Assembly (NCBI GenBank): GCA_017398045.1
Contig: JAFQHI010000017.1
Span: 107,145-171,144, forward strand
DNA: 64,000 nt
Origin: Alistipes sp.
Lineage (GTDB): Bacteria > Bacteroidota > Bacteroidia > Bacteroidales > Rikenellaceae
Direction: 5' to 3'
How positions within the stretch are numbered: the stretch's first letter is position 1; every line of letters begins with the position of its first letter. The notes beneath the pieces were generated by a model, which saw nothing but the letters and a program-made list of their open reading frames with translations, had not been told where the DNA came from and made no database searches. Position numbers and translations under genes: made by a program. Of this stretch, positions 1 through 9,124 are shown piece after piece.

Positions 1-1
1 G

Positions 2-787
2 GATGCTGACGATAGTTTTATAACCGATGGATTTGAAAAGTTAGTAGATACTCTTTCAAAGATTGACGCGGATTTGGTTTATTCCGATTATGTTAAAACA
101 TATTCTTCGGGAAAAATCATTGAATATAAATTTGACCTACCTGCAAACCAGTCTCTTTCCTTTAATGATATAGCCACGACAAAGGCAATATATGATATAT
201 TATTACCTGCTATCACATATCGCACAGATATTTTACGAAAAATCGGCTATAAACAAACAGAAGGAATTTCTTATACAGATGTAGAATGGTGCTTTTCGCC
301 CGTCACACGGGTACAGACCGTATACTATTTAGACGAAATAGTATATAAATATTTAATGGGAAGAGAAGGGCAAACTATGGACCCTAAAGTATACGCGCGA
401 TCAATCCCTCAACGAATACAGTGCTTTTCCGCCCTCCTTCATAGCATTAAAGGTCTTACACTTTCTGAAAGCATGAGCTACTTCACGACGAGTCAACTTG
501 TCAAGCATGCATACTATATTTACCGATACTACTTGATTGACAACCCTAAAGAGGATCGCAGATTACTCATAGCTTTCGACGAGGAGCTTAAAGCACTTAA
601 TCCACTCACATACAATCAATGCGGTGATTTTCAATATCGTCTCCACATACCATATCGCTACGTTACTAAATGGAGAGAATGTAAGACTGAAATTCCATTA
701 ATCATAAAATTATATGGATACTTCTTGGATATTTGCGGAAAGATTCATATCCAGTTTATGCGACATAATCCCAATGCAGAGCGATAG
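2..787 (+). CDS. Glycosyltransferase family 2, C-terminal part (5' end outside window)
   Basis: The reading frame is open from base 2, so the gene starts upstream of the window; 261 residues are visible. The first visible residues are DADD, which fits the metal/nucleotide-sugar binding DxD motif of GT-A fold glycosyltransferases, so only the C-terminal half is here. It probably transfers a sugar in assembly of a surface polysaccharide repeat unit at the cytoplasmic membrane. The gene is AT-rich compared with most of the window, as is usual for exchangeable glycan cluster genes. The donor and acceptor sugars cannot be told. About 270 bp without a gene follow. Confidence 0.8.
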   Translation, partial: DADDSFITDGFEKLVDTLSKIDADLVYSDYVKTYSSGKIIEYKFDLPANQSLSFNDIATTKAIYDILLPAITYRTDILRKIGYKQTEGISYTDVEWCFSPVTRVQTVYYLDEIVYKYLMGREGQTMDPKVYARSIPQRIQCFSALLHSIKGLTLSESMSYFTTSQLVKHAYYIYRYYLIDNPKEDRRLLIAFDEELKALNPLTYNQCGDFQYRLHIPYRYVTKWRECKTEIPLIIKLYGYFLDICGKIHIQFMRHNPNAER

Positions 788-1057
788 AAGATTTTCAAGT
801 TATACTCTCCTTCCCAGCTATTGCACACCTGCTACGATATATAAATTAAGATTATACACTCTCCGATTCTAGCTACTATCGTAACTCTACTCATACGCAC
901 GCTACGTAAATTTTCGACAATATCGAGATGGGAGGCGTCTGGTTGAAAAGTATTCCAAACCCTCTCCAAAAACAACACACTTTGATGGAATTCTACGCTG
1001 ATGTATGTGTCCCAACATCTAGCGATAGAGTTCTTGAATTTCCAATTTCACATTCAT

Positions 1058-2035
1058 ATGAAAATTAGTGTCATCATCCCCATCTACGGAGTAGAGCACT
1101 TTATTGAGAGATGTGCGAGGTCGCTCATGGAGCAGACGCTTGGCGAGGTGGAGTTTATCTTCGTCGATGATGCTTCTCCTGACCGAAGCATCGAGATTTT
1201 GCGTCGCACACTCACCGACTACCCTAATCGCCAACAGCAGGTGCGCATCCTGACGCACGAGGTCAACAAAGGACTGCCGGCAGCTCGCAACACAGGATTG
1301 GCCGTAGCCACAGGCGAATATATTTTCCACTGCGACAGCGACGACTATGTGGAGCGCGAGATGTTGGCAGAGATGTACGAGGCGGCCAAGAAGGCCGATG
1401 CAGATATTGTTTGGAGCGACTATTATGATTCATACGAACATAATGAGCGTTACTTAAAACAACCCGTATATCACACAGCACATGATGCATTATGTGGCAT
1501 GTTATGCGGACGAATGAAATACAATGTTTGGAATAAATTAGTCCGTAAATCGCTCTATCACGACTACCACATCACGTATCCCGCAGGACATAGTATGGGA
1601 GAAGATATGACGATGATTAAATTGTTTAGTCGCGCTTCAAAAGTACTATACCATCCTCATGCATATTACCACTATGTTAAATGGAATGTTGGTTCCATGA
1701 CAGCCAAATATACGCAAAAGCACCTGGACGCCTTGGAATACAACGTACGTGATATAATCTTTTATTTAAAGAATAACTATCAACATCCTATTGATATTGA
1801 GTTAGCTTGTTTTCAGCTCGAAGCAAAATGGGTGTTCCTCATAAGTAACCAGTGGGAAGATTATAGACGATGGTCTGCCTGGTTTCCGGAGAGCCACCCA
1901 TTTATATGGAAAAACAAGTACGTTTCCTTCCGAGTTCGGCTGATAGAGTGGCTTGCATACCGCAAACAATATTGGCTCGTTTGGGTTCATTATCATATTG
2001 TTATTAAATTTTTATATAGTATTATCTATAAATAA
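1058..2035 (+). CDS. Glycosyltransferase family 2
   Basis: A 325-residue GT-A type glycosyltransferase. The start is placed at the ATG giving MKISVIIPIYG, the classic family-2 N-terminus; the frame is open 57 bases further upstream but that extension is not family-like. VDD lies near residues 36-38 and the DxD motif (CDSDD) near 92-96. It is followed after 5 bp by the polymerase-like gene, so the two are probably co-transcribed. The first ~370 bases are GC-rich like the core chromosome and the rest is AT-rich, with the switch around 1400-1440, suggesting a mosaic formed by recombination (inference). Sugar specificity is unknown. Confidence 0.85.
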   Translation: MKISVIIPIYGVEHFIERCARSLMEQTLGEVEFIFVDDASPDRSIEILRRTLTDYPNRQQQVRILTHEVNKGLPAARNTGLAVATGEYIFHCDSDDYVEREMLAEMYEAAKKADADIVWSDYYDSYEHNERYLKQPVYHTAHDALCGMLCGRMKYNVWNKLVRKSLYHDYHITYPAGHSMGEDMTMIKLFSRASKVLYHPHAYYHYVKWNVGSMTAKYTQKHLDALEYNVRDIIFYLKNNYQHPIDIELACFQLEAKWVFLISNQWEDYRRWSAWFPESHPFIWKNKYVSFRVRLIEWLAYRKQYWLVWVHYHIVIKFLYSIIYK

Positions 2036-2040
2036 TACAG

Positions 2041-3342
2041 ATGAAAAAAACATTGCCAATCTTAGGGGGAATAATTATAACTAGTTTCTATTTTTTCCCC
2101 TTTGAATTTTCTTTTTTACCGGGCATCAATACCAAGATGGCACTAGCCGGTATTGGACTGGTATTACTTGGGCTAAATCTAGGACGTTCTCGAGAATCGT
2201 TATTTCGAAAAGATATCACAATAGCTTCGCTTCTAGCTGGTGCGGTGTCACTCATTGGATTTATAGCAACTATATACAACAACACAACCGACTATAGTTA
2301 CGCTAGCTATCTAATATCCATGTGGGTTTGGCTAAGTGGGGCATATGTTGTTATTCTATTCTTAAAATGGATTCATGGTTGTATAACTCCTCAATTAGTC
2401 TGCAATTATTTGATTGCTGTCTGCACAATACAATGTATTATTGCCATTTCCATGGAATTCAACGACTCTTTAAAATTTTTCGTTGACGGATTTCTTGGCG
2501 GAGAAGGATTCATGGGAAAAAATGAGGGTCGTCTTTACGGTATTGGTGCAGCCTTGGATGTAGCCGGCTCCCGTTTTGCGACTATGCTCATTGCGATTGC
2601 ATTTTTTTGTTCTCGCCCCGATTTATACATACAATCAAATAGACAAATCTTATTATATCTTATTGCCTTTTTCATTATACTCTTAATCGGGAATATGATG
2701 GCTCGCACGACCATTATTGGCGGTGTTATTGCGATTGCATACTATATATGTAATGCGATATTTAGACGAAAGCGGGGCTTGCACAATTATAAAATCGGAT
2801 GGTGGTTAATCGGATGCTCCTTTCTCACTATCATAGTAGTTAGTTATTTATACCTAACAAATCCGGTGATTGAAAAACACGTAAGATTTGCGTTTGAGGG
2901 TTTCTTCTCATTAGCCGAAACTGGTCAATGGGAAGTCCAATCAAACAACCAACTCTTACACCATTGGGACGCCATTCCTCAAGAGTTTCGCACATGGATG
3001 ATTGGCGATGGCTATTTTCAGGCTCATAAAACTGATCCCTATTATCTTGGCCCAGTGTGGGGCGATTTCTACCATTCTACAGATGTTGGCTATTGGCGTT
3101 TTATTTACTACTTTGGCTTAATAGGTCTTTTAGCCTTTTCCGCTTTTTTATGTTATGTCACCTATGCTTGTAGCAAAAATCATCCAACATTCAAACTTCT
3201 ATGCTGGCTTATTTTAATAACTAATTTCATTATTTGGGCAAAAGTATCGACAGATCTTTTCTTAGTATTCGCTTTACTTTTAGTAATCCCAAAAGAGCCA
3301 AACGACACCATTGTTCCTCAACAAATACCTGTCTCCGATTAA
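2041..3342 (+). CDS. O-antigen polymerase/ligase-like membrane protein (Wzy-like)
   Basis: A 433-residue very hydrophobic protein with roughly ten or more predicted membrane segments and one longer hydrophilic loop around residues 275-350, the layout of Wzy/WaaL-type polymerases and ligases. Sequence identity among these proteins is low, so the call rests on topology, size and position among glycosyltransferase and acyltransferase genes. It would join repeat units on undecaprenyl pyrophosphate at the periplasmic face. The gene is AT-rich and lies between a family-2 glycosyltransferase and an acyltransferase with short spacers. It could be another polysaccharide membrane protein, but a flippase is less likely from the loop pattern. 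Confidence 0.65.
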   Translation: MKKTLPILGGIIITSFYFFPFEFSFLPGINTKMALAGIGLVLLGLNLGRSRESLFRKDITIASLLAGAVSLIGFIATIYNNTTDYSYASYLISMWVWLSGAYVVILFLKWIHGCITPQLVCNYLIAVCTIQCIIAISMEFNDSLKFFVDGFLGGEGFMGKNEGRLYGIGAALDVAGSRFATMLIAIAFFCSRPDLYIQSNRQILLYLIAFFIILLIGNMMARTTIIGGVIAIAYYICNAIFRRKRGLHNYKIGWWLIGCSFLTIIVVSYLYLTNPVIEKHVRFAFEGFFSLAETGQWEVQSNNQLLHHWDAIPQEFRTWMIGDGYFQAHKTDPYYLGPVWGDFYHSTDVGYWRFIYYFGLIGLLAFSAFLCYVTYACSKNHPTFKLLCWLILITNFIIWAKVSTDLFLVFALLLVIPKEPNDTIVPQQIPVSD

Positions 3343-3359
3343 TATACGACTATACAAGC

Positions 3360-4475
3360 ATGAAACAAAGAATAGAATACATAGATGCGCTTCGAGGTTT
3401 TACGATGATATTGGTAGTGTTTGCTCACCTTGAAGGTTTCTGCTTATTAAAAGAAGGTTTTGGCTCACTCACGCCTCTCAATTCCCTCTTTCAATCTTTC
3501 AGGATGCCTCTATTCTTTTTCGTCAGCGGATTCATTGCATTTAAAACAACATCACACGGTAGGGGGGGGGAACGATTTTTTCGAGCGAGTATAAAAAAAG
3601 CTAAAGTTATTATTCCGACCTTATTTTTCGGATTAATATACACCTACTTATATATAGACAAAGACTTAATTTTTTTTATCACTGATGCAGCCAAAGGAGG
3701 TTATTGGTTTACTCTTGTCTTGCTAGAAATCTTTATAATTTATTACATCGTTAACCTATTATTACCACTCCAGGGGAATGTAGAAAAATCGCGACTTGTT
3801 GACAAATGGACTATTGCACTAATATGCCTTAGTATATTTTTATACTTAATTAAATTACCCCTAAAGCTAAATCCAACTCTTCAATTATTCGGAGATATAA
3901 CAAGTTTACACTATACATGTGAGTATTTTCAATTCTTTTCATTTGGTTTATTATCTGCAAGATACAGCAAATTCACCACAAACATACTAGGCAATTCCAA
4001 ATTGTGTGCAATAACCATTATATCATTCTTCACCCTTTGGTATATCAAGACTTATTACATAGTTCCTCATGAAACATTTAGCATAGATTATTGGAAAATT
4101 ACAGCAACCGTCTTTGATTCTCTGACTGGTTATTTAGGAATACTCACAATATTTGGCTGTTTTAGAAAGTATCAAAATTACTTGTCTACAGCAACAAAAG
4201 TAGGACGGTTGTTATCATTTATTGGCCGCAGAACACTTGATATATATCTATTACATTACTTCTTTTTATCGCCCATGCCAAGCATTGGTGCATGGTTGGA
4301 AAAGAATCCCAACATAGTTGTCGAGCTATCAACAGGTTTAATATTATCTTTACTCATTATTGGCTGTTGCCTCCTTATCAGTCAATTATTAAGGACAAGC
4401 AATTTCTTGGCGCAATGGTTGTTTGGCGCAAAAAAGACAATCGTGCCTGATACCCATAAACATATCACTACGTGA
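3360..4475 (+). CDS. Acyltransferase 3 family membrane protein (putative O-acyltransferase)
   Basis: A 371-residue integral membrane protein. The start is the ATG at 3360 giving MKQRIEYIDALRGFTM; the RxxxxDxLRG-type opening is typical of the acyltransferase 3 (OafA/WecH) family. About ten hydrophobic helices follow. The likely role is acetylation or another acylation of a polysaccharide sugar in the cytoplasmic membrane. The gene is AT-rich but contains a run of nine G (3562-3570) near codon 68, which would be prone to slippage. Its stop codon overlaps the GTG start of the next gene (GTGA), showing tight translational coupling. Confidence 0.8.
   Translation: MKQRIEYIDALRGFTMILVVFAHLEGFCLLKEGFGSLTPLNSLFQSFRMPLFFFVSGFIAFKTTSHGRGGERFFRASIKKAKVIIPTLFFGLIYTYLYIDKDLIFFITDAAKGGYWFTLVLLEIFIIYYIVNLLLPLQGNVEKSRLVDKWTIALICLSIFLYLIKLPLKLNPTLQLFGDITSLHYTCEYFQFFSFGLLSARYSKFTTNILGNSKLCAITIISFFTLWYIKTYYIVPHETFSIDYWKITATVFDSLTGYLGILTIFGCFRKYQNYLSTATKVGRLLSFIGRRTLDIYLLHYFFLSPMPSIGAWLEKNPNIVVELSTGLILSLLIIGCCLLISQLLRTSNFLAQWLFGAKKTIVPDTHKHITT
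3562..3570 (+). repeat. G9 homopolymer inside the acyltransferase gene
   Basis: Nine consecutive G within an otherwise AT-rich coding sequence, near codon 68, encoding part of HGRGGER. A change of one base would shift the frame of the rest of the membrane protein. Runs of this length are known contingency-locus switches in other bacteria; that it varies here is inference. Confidence 0.6.
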
Positions 4476-5611
4476 AACTCATCTACTGCATACACTCGGT
4501 TTATAATCCGGGGGGGATGGAGCGGGTACTCCTGAACAAGGTCTCCTTTTTGGTGGAGAAGTTAGGATGGGAGATTCTGATTGTCACCACCGACCAGCAC
4601 AATCGGCCACCCTTCTACCCCTTCCCGAGTCAGGTTCGGATGGTCGATTTAGGAATCAACTACTCCGAGGATAACAAGTTGGGTACCATAGCCAAAGTGC
4701 GAGGCTACTTGCGTCGGCGCAAGATGCACAAAAAGGCTCTCACCGAACTCCTAATGCGCGAAAAGGCCGACATCGTCATTTCGCTCTACCCGTCGGAATC
4801 CTCCTTTCTCTGCGATATCCGCGATGGCAGCAAGAAGGTATTGGAGTTGCATTTCTGCAAATTCTTCCGTCTGCAATATGGGCGTAAGGGGTTGATGGGA
4901 CTCATTGACCGCTATCGCACCTGGCTCGACGAGCGCATTGTACGCCGCTTCGACCGTTTTGTCGTACTCACCGAGGAGGACAAAGGCTACTGGGGAAATC
5001 TGCCCAATTTGGAGGTTATTCCCAATGCTGCCCTCTTCATTGCACCTCGTCTCTCCACCCAAACCGAAAAGCGGGTTATTGCCGTCGGACGACTCGATTA
5101 CCAGAAAGGGTTTGACCGCCTGATTCAAGCGTGGAGACTCGTACAACAAAATCCGGGATGCCAAGATTGGCGATTGGACATTTTCGGTCAAGGCGAGTGG
5201 CAAGAGATGCTCGAAGCGATGATTCATGAATATGGATTGACACACTCGGCTCACATCAATACCCCCTCCAAGCGGATTGGTGAAGAGTACGCCGCCAGCT
5301 CGTTACTGGTTATGAGTTCTCACTATGAAGGGTTCCCGATGGTGATGATAGAAGCGATGGCGTGCGGCCTTCCGGTCGTCGCTTTTGATTTCAAATGCGG
5401 GCCGAAGGATATCATTCTGGAGGGGCAAAACGGAATCATTGTACCCGAAGGCGATATTCCACAATTAGCCCAGGCCATCACACAGCTTATTGAGCAAGAA
5501 TCCCTGCGCAAAGCCATGTCTAAAGAGGCTCGGGAAGTCACCAATCGTTACTCCGAGGAGCGCATCATGCAACAATGGATTGACCTCTTCACTTCGCTTG
5601 TTTCTCGATGA
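4472..5611 (+). CDS. Glycosyltransferase family 4 (GT-B)
   Basis: A 379-residue GT-B glycosyltransferase. The N-terminal domain has the GGMERVL loop near residues 14-20 that binds the acceptor side. The C-terminal domain begins around residue 200 with AVGRLDYQKGFDRLI and carries the nucleotide-sugar signature SSHYEGFPMVMIEAMACG (E-x7-E) near residue 290. Translation starts at GTG overlapping the upstream stop codon and ends overlapping the next start (ATGA), so three genes are coupled. Composition returns to GC-rich from this gene on. A G7 run sits at 4510-4516. It likely adds a sugar to a lipid-linked surface glycan. Confidence 0.88.
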   Translation: MKLIYCIHSVYNPGGMERVLLNKVSFLVEKLGWEILIVTTDQHNRPPFYPFPSQVRMVDLGINYSEDNKLGTIAKVRGYLRRRKMHKKALTELLMREKADIVISLYPSESSFLCDIRDGSKKVLELHFCKFFRLQYGRKGLMGLIDRYRTWLDERIVRRFDRFVVLTEEDKGYWGNLPNLEVIPNAALFIAPRLSTQTEKRVIAVGRLDYQKGFDRLIQAWRLVQQNPGCQDWRLDIFGQGEWQEMLEAMIHEYGLTHSAHINTPSKRIGEEYAASSLLVMSSHYEGFPMVMIEAMACGLPVVAFDFKCGPKDIILEGQNGIIVPEGDIPQLAQAITQLIEQESLRKAMSKEAREVTNRYSEERIMQQWIDLFTSLVSR

Positions 5612-6843
5612 AAAAGTTATTACAAATCAATCCGGTCGTCCGCATTTCCACCTCTACGGGACGCATCATGCAGGAGATTGGCGAACTTGCCATCGAACGC
5701 GGCTGGGAGAGTTATATTGCCTACAGCAAAGGGCGAGACGGCATCAAACCCTGCAAATCAAAGCTCGTCCCCGTAGGCAATAAATGGAGTGTGCGTTGGC
5801 ACGGCATCATGACACGCCTTTTCGATCGTCACGGGTTGGCCTCGACGCGTGCCACGAAGGCTTTTATCCGACAAATCGAGCGGATTCAACCCGACATCAT
5901 CCACATCCACAACATCCACGGCTACTTCCTGAACTACAAGGTATTATTCGATTTTTTAGCTCGATACGGGAAACCTGTTATTTGGACCGTACATGATTGC
6001 TGGCTCTATACAGGACATTGCTATTATTATAGTTATCAAAGATGCTCGAAGTGGGAGCAACATTGCCAGCAATGCCCTCAAAAACGTAAATTCCCGAGTA
6101 GCTACTTATTCGACCGTTCCTCTCGAAATTTCGATGATAAACGTCTCGCTTTTAATGCCTTGCTACCGAACGGTATGCATATCGTTCCCGTCTCCGACTG
6201 GATGCGGGGAGAGATGAGTCGTTCTTTCCTCAAAGATTACCCCTATCAGGTCATCCACAACGGCATCGACACCGCACTCTTCGCACCATGTGATCCCGTG
6301 GAGATTCGAACCCGATACCACATCCCTGCCGACAAAAAAATCTATCTGGGCGTCGCCAGCATCTGGAGTGACGAAAAGGGCTTGGCTGAATTCAAGCGCA
6401 TGGCTACACAACTCTCAGAGGATGAAGTAATCGTCATGGTCGGTGTAAGTGAGGTCATCAAAAAGCAGTTGCCCGACAACATCATCTCTATCGCTCGCAC
6501 CGAGAATATCAAGCAATTGGCAGCACTCTACTCGGCAGCTACCGCCTTTATCAACCCCACATGGCAGGATAACTACCCGACCGTGAATCTGGAGGCTATC
6601 TCTTGTGGAACGCCTGTCGTGACCTATCGTACCGGTGGCAGCATCGAGTCCATCACCCCCGACACGGGAAGCATTGTCGAACAAGGAGACGTAGAGGGGC
6701 TATTACGCGCAGCACGCGACATCAAACAACGAGGGAAGAGCTATTTCACGGAGCGTTGTCGCGACTATGCCTTGGCCTATTTCAAAAAAGAAGACCGCTA
6801 CCAAGAATACCTCGAACTCTACGAAAAGCTGCTCAACGAATAG
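5608..6843 (+). CDS. Glycosyltransferase family 4 with cysteine-rich loop
   Basis: A 411-residue GT-B glycosyltransferase, the last gene of the upstream cluster. The N-terminal half contains the pattern HDCW-x-YTGHC, then C-x2-W-x3-C-x2-CP (residues about 128-160), a cysteine-rich insertion seen in a subgroup of polysaccharide glycosyltransferases and possibly metal binding. The C-terminal nucleotide-sugar motif is PTWQDNYPTVNLEAISCG near residue 320. The start overlaps the previous stop by 4 bp. A strong terminator follows 23 bp after the stop codon. The stretch 5935-6180 is more AT-rich than its surroundings. Confidence 0.88.
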   Translation: MKKLLQINPVVRISTSTGRIMQEIGELAIERGWESYIAYSKGRDGIKPCKSKLVPVGNKWSVRWHGIMTRLFDRHGLASTRATKAFIRQIERIQPDIIHIHNIHGYFLNYKVLFDFLARYGKPVIWTVHDCWLYTGHCYYYSYQRCSKWEQHCQQCPQKRKFPSSYLFDRSSRNFDDKRLAFNALLPNGMHIVPVSDWMRGEMSRSFLKDYPYQVIHNGIDTALFAPCDPVEIRTRYHIPADKKIYLGVASIWSDEKGLAEFKRMATQLSEDEVIVMVGVSEVIKKQLPDNIISIARTENIKQLAALYSAATAFINPTWQDNYPTVNLEAISCGTPVVTYRTGGSIESITPDTGSIVEQGDVEGLLRAARDIKQRGKSYFTERCRDYALAYFKKEDRYQEYLELYEKLLNE

Positions 6844-6863
6844 CCGAATTTACAACTCGATGA

Positions 6864-6890
6864 AAGCCGACCTCAAAGGTCGGTTTTTTT
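6864..6890 (+). terminator. Rho-independent terminator of the first glycan operon
   Basis: CCGACCT (6867-6873) pairs with AGGTCGG (6877-6883) around a 3-base loop and is followed by seven T. It closes the glycosyltransferase cluster. Confidence 0.85.
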
Positions 6891-7050
6891 GTTCTCACTT
6901 TTCAGGTTGTTTCGATAGAAAGGTTGTCTAAAGGGATGGAGAGCGGGGAGGGTGGGAGGAGCGGGAAGAGAGGCGGGCAAAAAATTGGGTGTAAGGGGTT
7001 GAGAGAGATGTCGTAAAAACGAAAAAAAGTTGTAAAAAAAGCCTTGAAAA

Positions 7051-7082
7051 TTTCATTATTAGCATAGAGATATGTATATTTG
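7051..7082 (+). promoter_or_regulatory. Promoter candidate for the polysaccharide export operon
   Basis: TATATTTG at 7075-7082 matches the Bacteroidetes -7 consensus TAnnTTTG. The -33 position holds only TTTC (7051-7054) at 20 bp spacing, so the -33 element is weak. Transcription would start near 7089, giving a leader of about 200 bases. Confidence 0.55.
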
Positions 7083-7141
7083 CACGGAATATCCACTCCT
7101 CTCTGCGCCGGTTTTCCGGACGGTGATGGAGCGAAATACAA

Positions 7142-7186
7142 GGCTTAAGTGATTAAGAATCAGCGTATTTTATGATTCTTAAAGCC
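7142..7186 (+). promoter_or_regulatory. Leader hairpin upstream of the polysaccharide export operon
   Basis: TTAAGAATCA (7153-7162) and TGATTCTTAA (7173-7182) are perfect 10-bp inverted repeats around a 10-base loop; flanking GGCTT (7142-7146) and AAGCC (7182-7186) can extend the stem with a bulge. There is no T run after it, so it is more likely a regulatory or protein-binding structure than a simple terminator. It ends 107 bp before the first start codon. Confidence 0.55.
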
Positions 7187-7292
7187 CTCGAGGTATGCTC
7201 AAACGGCAACAAAACAACTTATAACAAGTTCCCAAAAGAGCCAAATTTGAGTTTTTTAGCAGCTCAAAATTCACAAAAAAAACGGGTAAAAG

Positions 7293-8423
7293 ATGACATC
7301 ACTCAAGGTATTGCAACTTGGAAAATTCTATCCCATCCGCGGTGGGGTGGAGAAGGTGATGTACGACCTGATGACAGGCTTGTCGGAGCAGGGCGTTCGG
7401 TGCGATATGCTTTGTGCCGTAGAGGGTAAAAGCGAGACGATTCGTCTGAACGACCACGCCAACCTGATTTGCTGTCATGCCGTGAAGAAGGTGGCCGCGA
7501 CGATGATTTCGCCCTCGATGGTGTGGACCTTGCGCAAGATTTGCCGCGAGTACGACATCATCCACATCCACCATCCCGACCCGATGGCCTGCCTCGCGCT
7601 CTTCCTTTCGGGCTACAAGGGGCGTGTCATCTTGCATTGGCACAGCGACATTCTCAAGCAGAAGAACCTGCTGAAGCTCTACCGACCGTTGCAGCGTTGG
7701 CTCATCAACCGTGCCGAGCGCATTGTCGGCACCACACCGCTCTACCTGCAGGAGTCGCCCTTTTTGACCGATGTGCAGGAGAAGACCGTCTGTGTCCCCA
7801 TCGGCATCGTACCTCCTGCGGATGATAGTGGCAACACGGCCGGGGAGGAGATTCGTCAGCAGTTCCCCGACAAGACAATCATCTTCTCGTTGGGACGTCT
7901 GGTCGAGTACAAGGGGTTCGAACACCTGATTGAGGCGGCCCGCTACCTCAACGACCGATTTGTCATCCTCATTGGTGGCAGCGGCCCTCTGAAAGAGCAG
8001 CTGCAGGCTAAAATCGACCATTTTGGTCTTGGCGAAAAGGTGAAATTGTTAGGTTTTTTGAGCGAGAAGGAGCTGCCGGCCTACTACAAGGCTTGCGACC
8101 TCTTCTGCCTTTCGTCGGTGTACAAGACCGAGGCTTTCGGCATCGTGCAGATTGAGGCCATGAGCTACGCAAAACCCGTTGTCGCCACCACCATCGAGGG
8201 TTCCGGCGTCCATTGGGTCAATGCCGAAGGTGAGTCGGGTCTCAATGCCAAGAAGGGCGATGCCCGCGCTTTGGCCAAGGCGATGCGTGCCATCACCTCC
8301 CATCCGATGATTTATGCCCGCTATTCGGAGGGTGCAAAGCAACGCTTCAAGGCCATGTTTACCCTCGAAAAGATGGTCAATAATATGCTGGCCGTCTACA
8401 CCAAAAAAGAAGAAACACGTTAA
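7293..8423 (+). CDS. Glycosyltransferase family 4 (GT-B)
   Basis: A 376-residue GT-B glycosyltransferase that opens the second polysaccharide operon. The N-terminus has the IRGGVEKV acceptor loop (residues about 14-21); the C-terminal domain starts near residue 190 with SLGRLVEYKGFEHLI and has the donor-binding signature VYKTEAFGIVQIEAMSYAKP near residues 275-294. The ATG at 7293 gives a standard length. Followed by the phosphoglycosyl transferase gene after 24 bp. It probably adds the second or a later sugar to the lipid-linked unit begun by its neighbour (inference from order). Confidence 0.87.
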   Translation: MTSLKVLQLGKFYPIRGGVEKVMYDLMTGLSEQGVRCDMLCAVEGKSETIRLNDHANLICCHAVKKVAATMISPSMVWTLRKICREYDIIHIHHPDPMACLALFLSGYKGRVILHWHSDILKQKNLLKLYRPLQRWLINRAERIVGTTPLYLQESPFLTDVQEKTVCVPIGIVPPADDSGNTAGEEIRQQFPDKTIIFSLGRLVEYKGFEHLIEAARYLNDRFVILIGGSGPLKEQLQAKIDHFGLGEKVKLLGFLSEKELPAYYKACDLFCLSSVYKTEAFGIVQIEAMSYAKPVVATTIEGSGVHWVNAEGESGLNAKKGDARALAKAMRAITSHPMIYARYSEGAKQRFKAMFTLEKMVNNMLAVYTKKEETR

Positions 8424-8447
8424 CTGATAATAGCTTATTGAACCAAC

Positions 8448-9107
8448 ATGAATCGTCTGTCACAACCTATTGAAGAGAGAGGATGTAGTAGAGAGAGTAC
8501 CATTACAGTGAAACAACCATCTATTGTTGCACGCTTCTTCAAGCGCACATTCGACATCGTATGTGCCGTGATTGGACTGATTACCTTTTCGTGGCTGATG
8601 CTCATTATCTGGGTGGCCATCAAATTAGAGGACCATGGACCGGCCATCTTCCACCAGGAGCGTATCGGATTGGGCGGCAAGCCCTTCACGTTGCACAAAT
8701 TCCGTTCGATGATTGTCGAAGCCGAGGCGGATGGTGCGCAACTCTATCACGATGGCGATGATAGACTGACGAAGGTGGGCCGTTTCATCCGCGACCACCA
8801 TATCGACGAGTTGCCGCAGCTCTGGAACGTGCTGAAGGGCGATATGTCGTTCGTGGGATATCGTCCCGAGCGTCAGGTCTTTATCGACCAAATCATGGAG
8901 CATGATCCGCGCTACGAGTTGCTCTATGTGATGCGTCCGGGTCTCTTCTCGATGGCCACGCTCTACAACGGCTACACGGACACGATGGAGAAGATGCTGG
9001 AGCGTCTGCGCATGGACCTGGAGTATATGACCAACTGCTCGTTCTGGCTCGACATGAAGATTATCACGCTGACGGCCGTGTCGATTCTCACGGGCAAGAA
9101 ATTTTAA
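8448..9107 (+). CDS. Phosphoglycosyl transferase (bacterial sugar transferase family)
   Basis: A 219-residue initiating sugar transferase, which moves a sugar-1-phosphate from a UDP-sugar onto undecaprenyl phosphate at the membrane. It has a single hydrophobic segment (residues about 32-55), a basic FKRTFDI entry, the motif KFRSMIVEAE, then DELPQLWNVLKGDMSFVGYR (the conserved catalytic region) and a late RPG. The length matches the small monotopic PglC-like core without the extra membrane domain of WbaP. It is followed after 17 bp by the PqqD-like gene. The first sugar cannot be inferred. Confidence 0.88.
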   Translation: MNRLSQPIEERGCSRESTITVKQPSIVARFFKRTFDIVCAVIGLITFSWLMLIIWVAIKLEDHGPAIFHQERIGLGGKPFTLHKFRSMIVEAEADGAQLYHDGDDRLTKVGRFIRDHHIDELPQLWNVLKGDMSFVGYRPERQVFIDQIMEHDPRYELLYVMRPGLFSMATLYNGYTDTMEKMLERLRMDLEYMTNCSFWLDMKIITLTAVSILTGKKF

Positions 9108-9124
9108 CCTCAAAGAAGCTATCG

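Larger units (their letters stand above)
6891..7292 (+). other. Intergenic region: promoter and long leader of the polysaccharide export operon
   Basis: No convincing gene lies here; small frames on both strands lack family features. The left part (6900-7040) is purine-rich on the plus strand. From 7075 on there is a promoter-like -7 element and then about 200 bases of potential 5' leader with an inverted repeat. Such a long leader before a capsule-type operon suggests post-initiation control (inference). Confidence 0.55.

Noticed and set aside
788-1057. Possible small gene or RNA between the first two glycosyltransferase genes
   Set aside because: No frame, promoter match or stable hairpin stands out; the region looks like a recombination gap.
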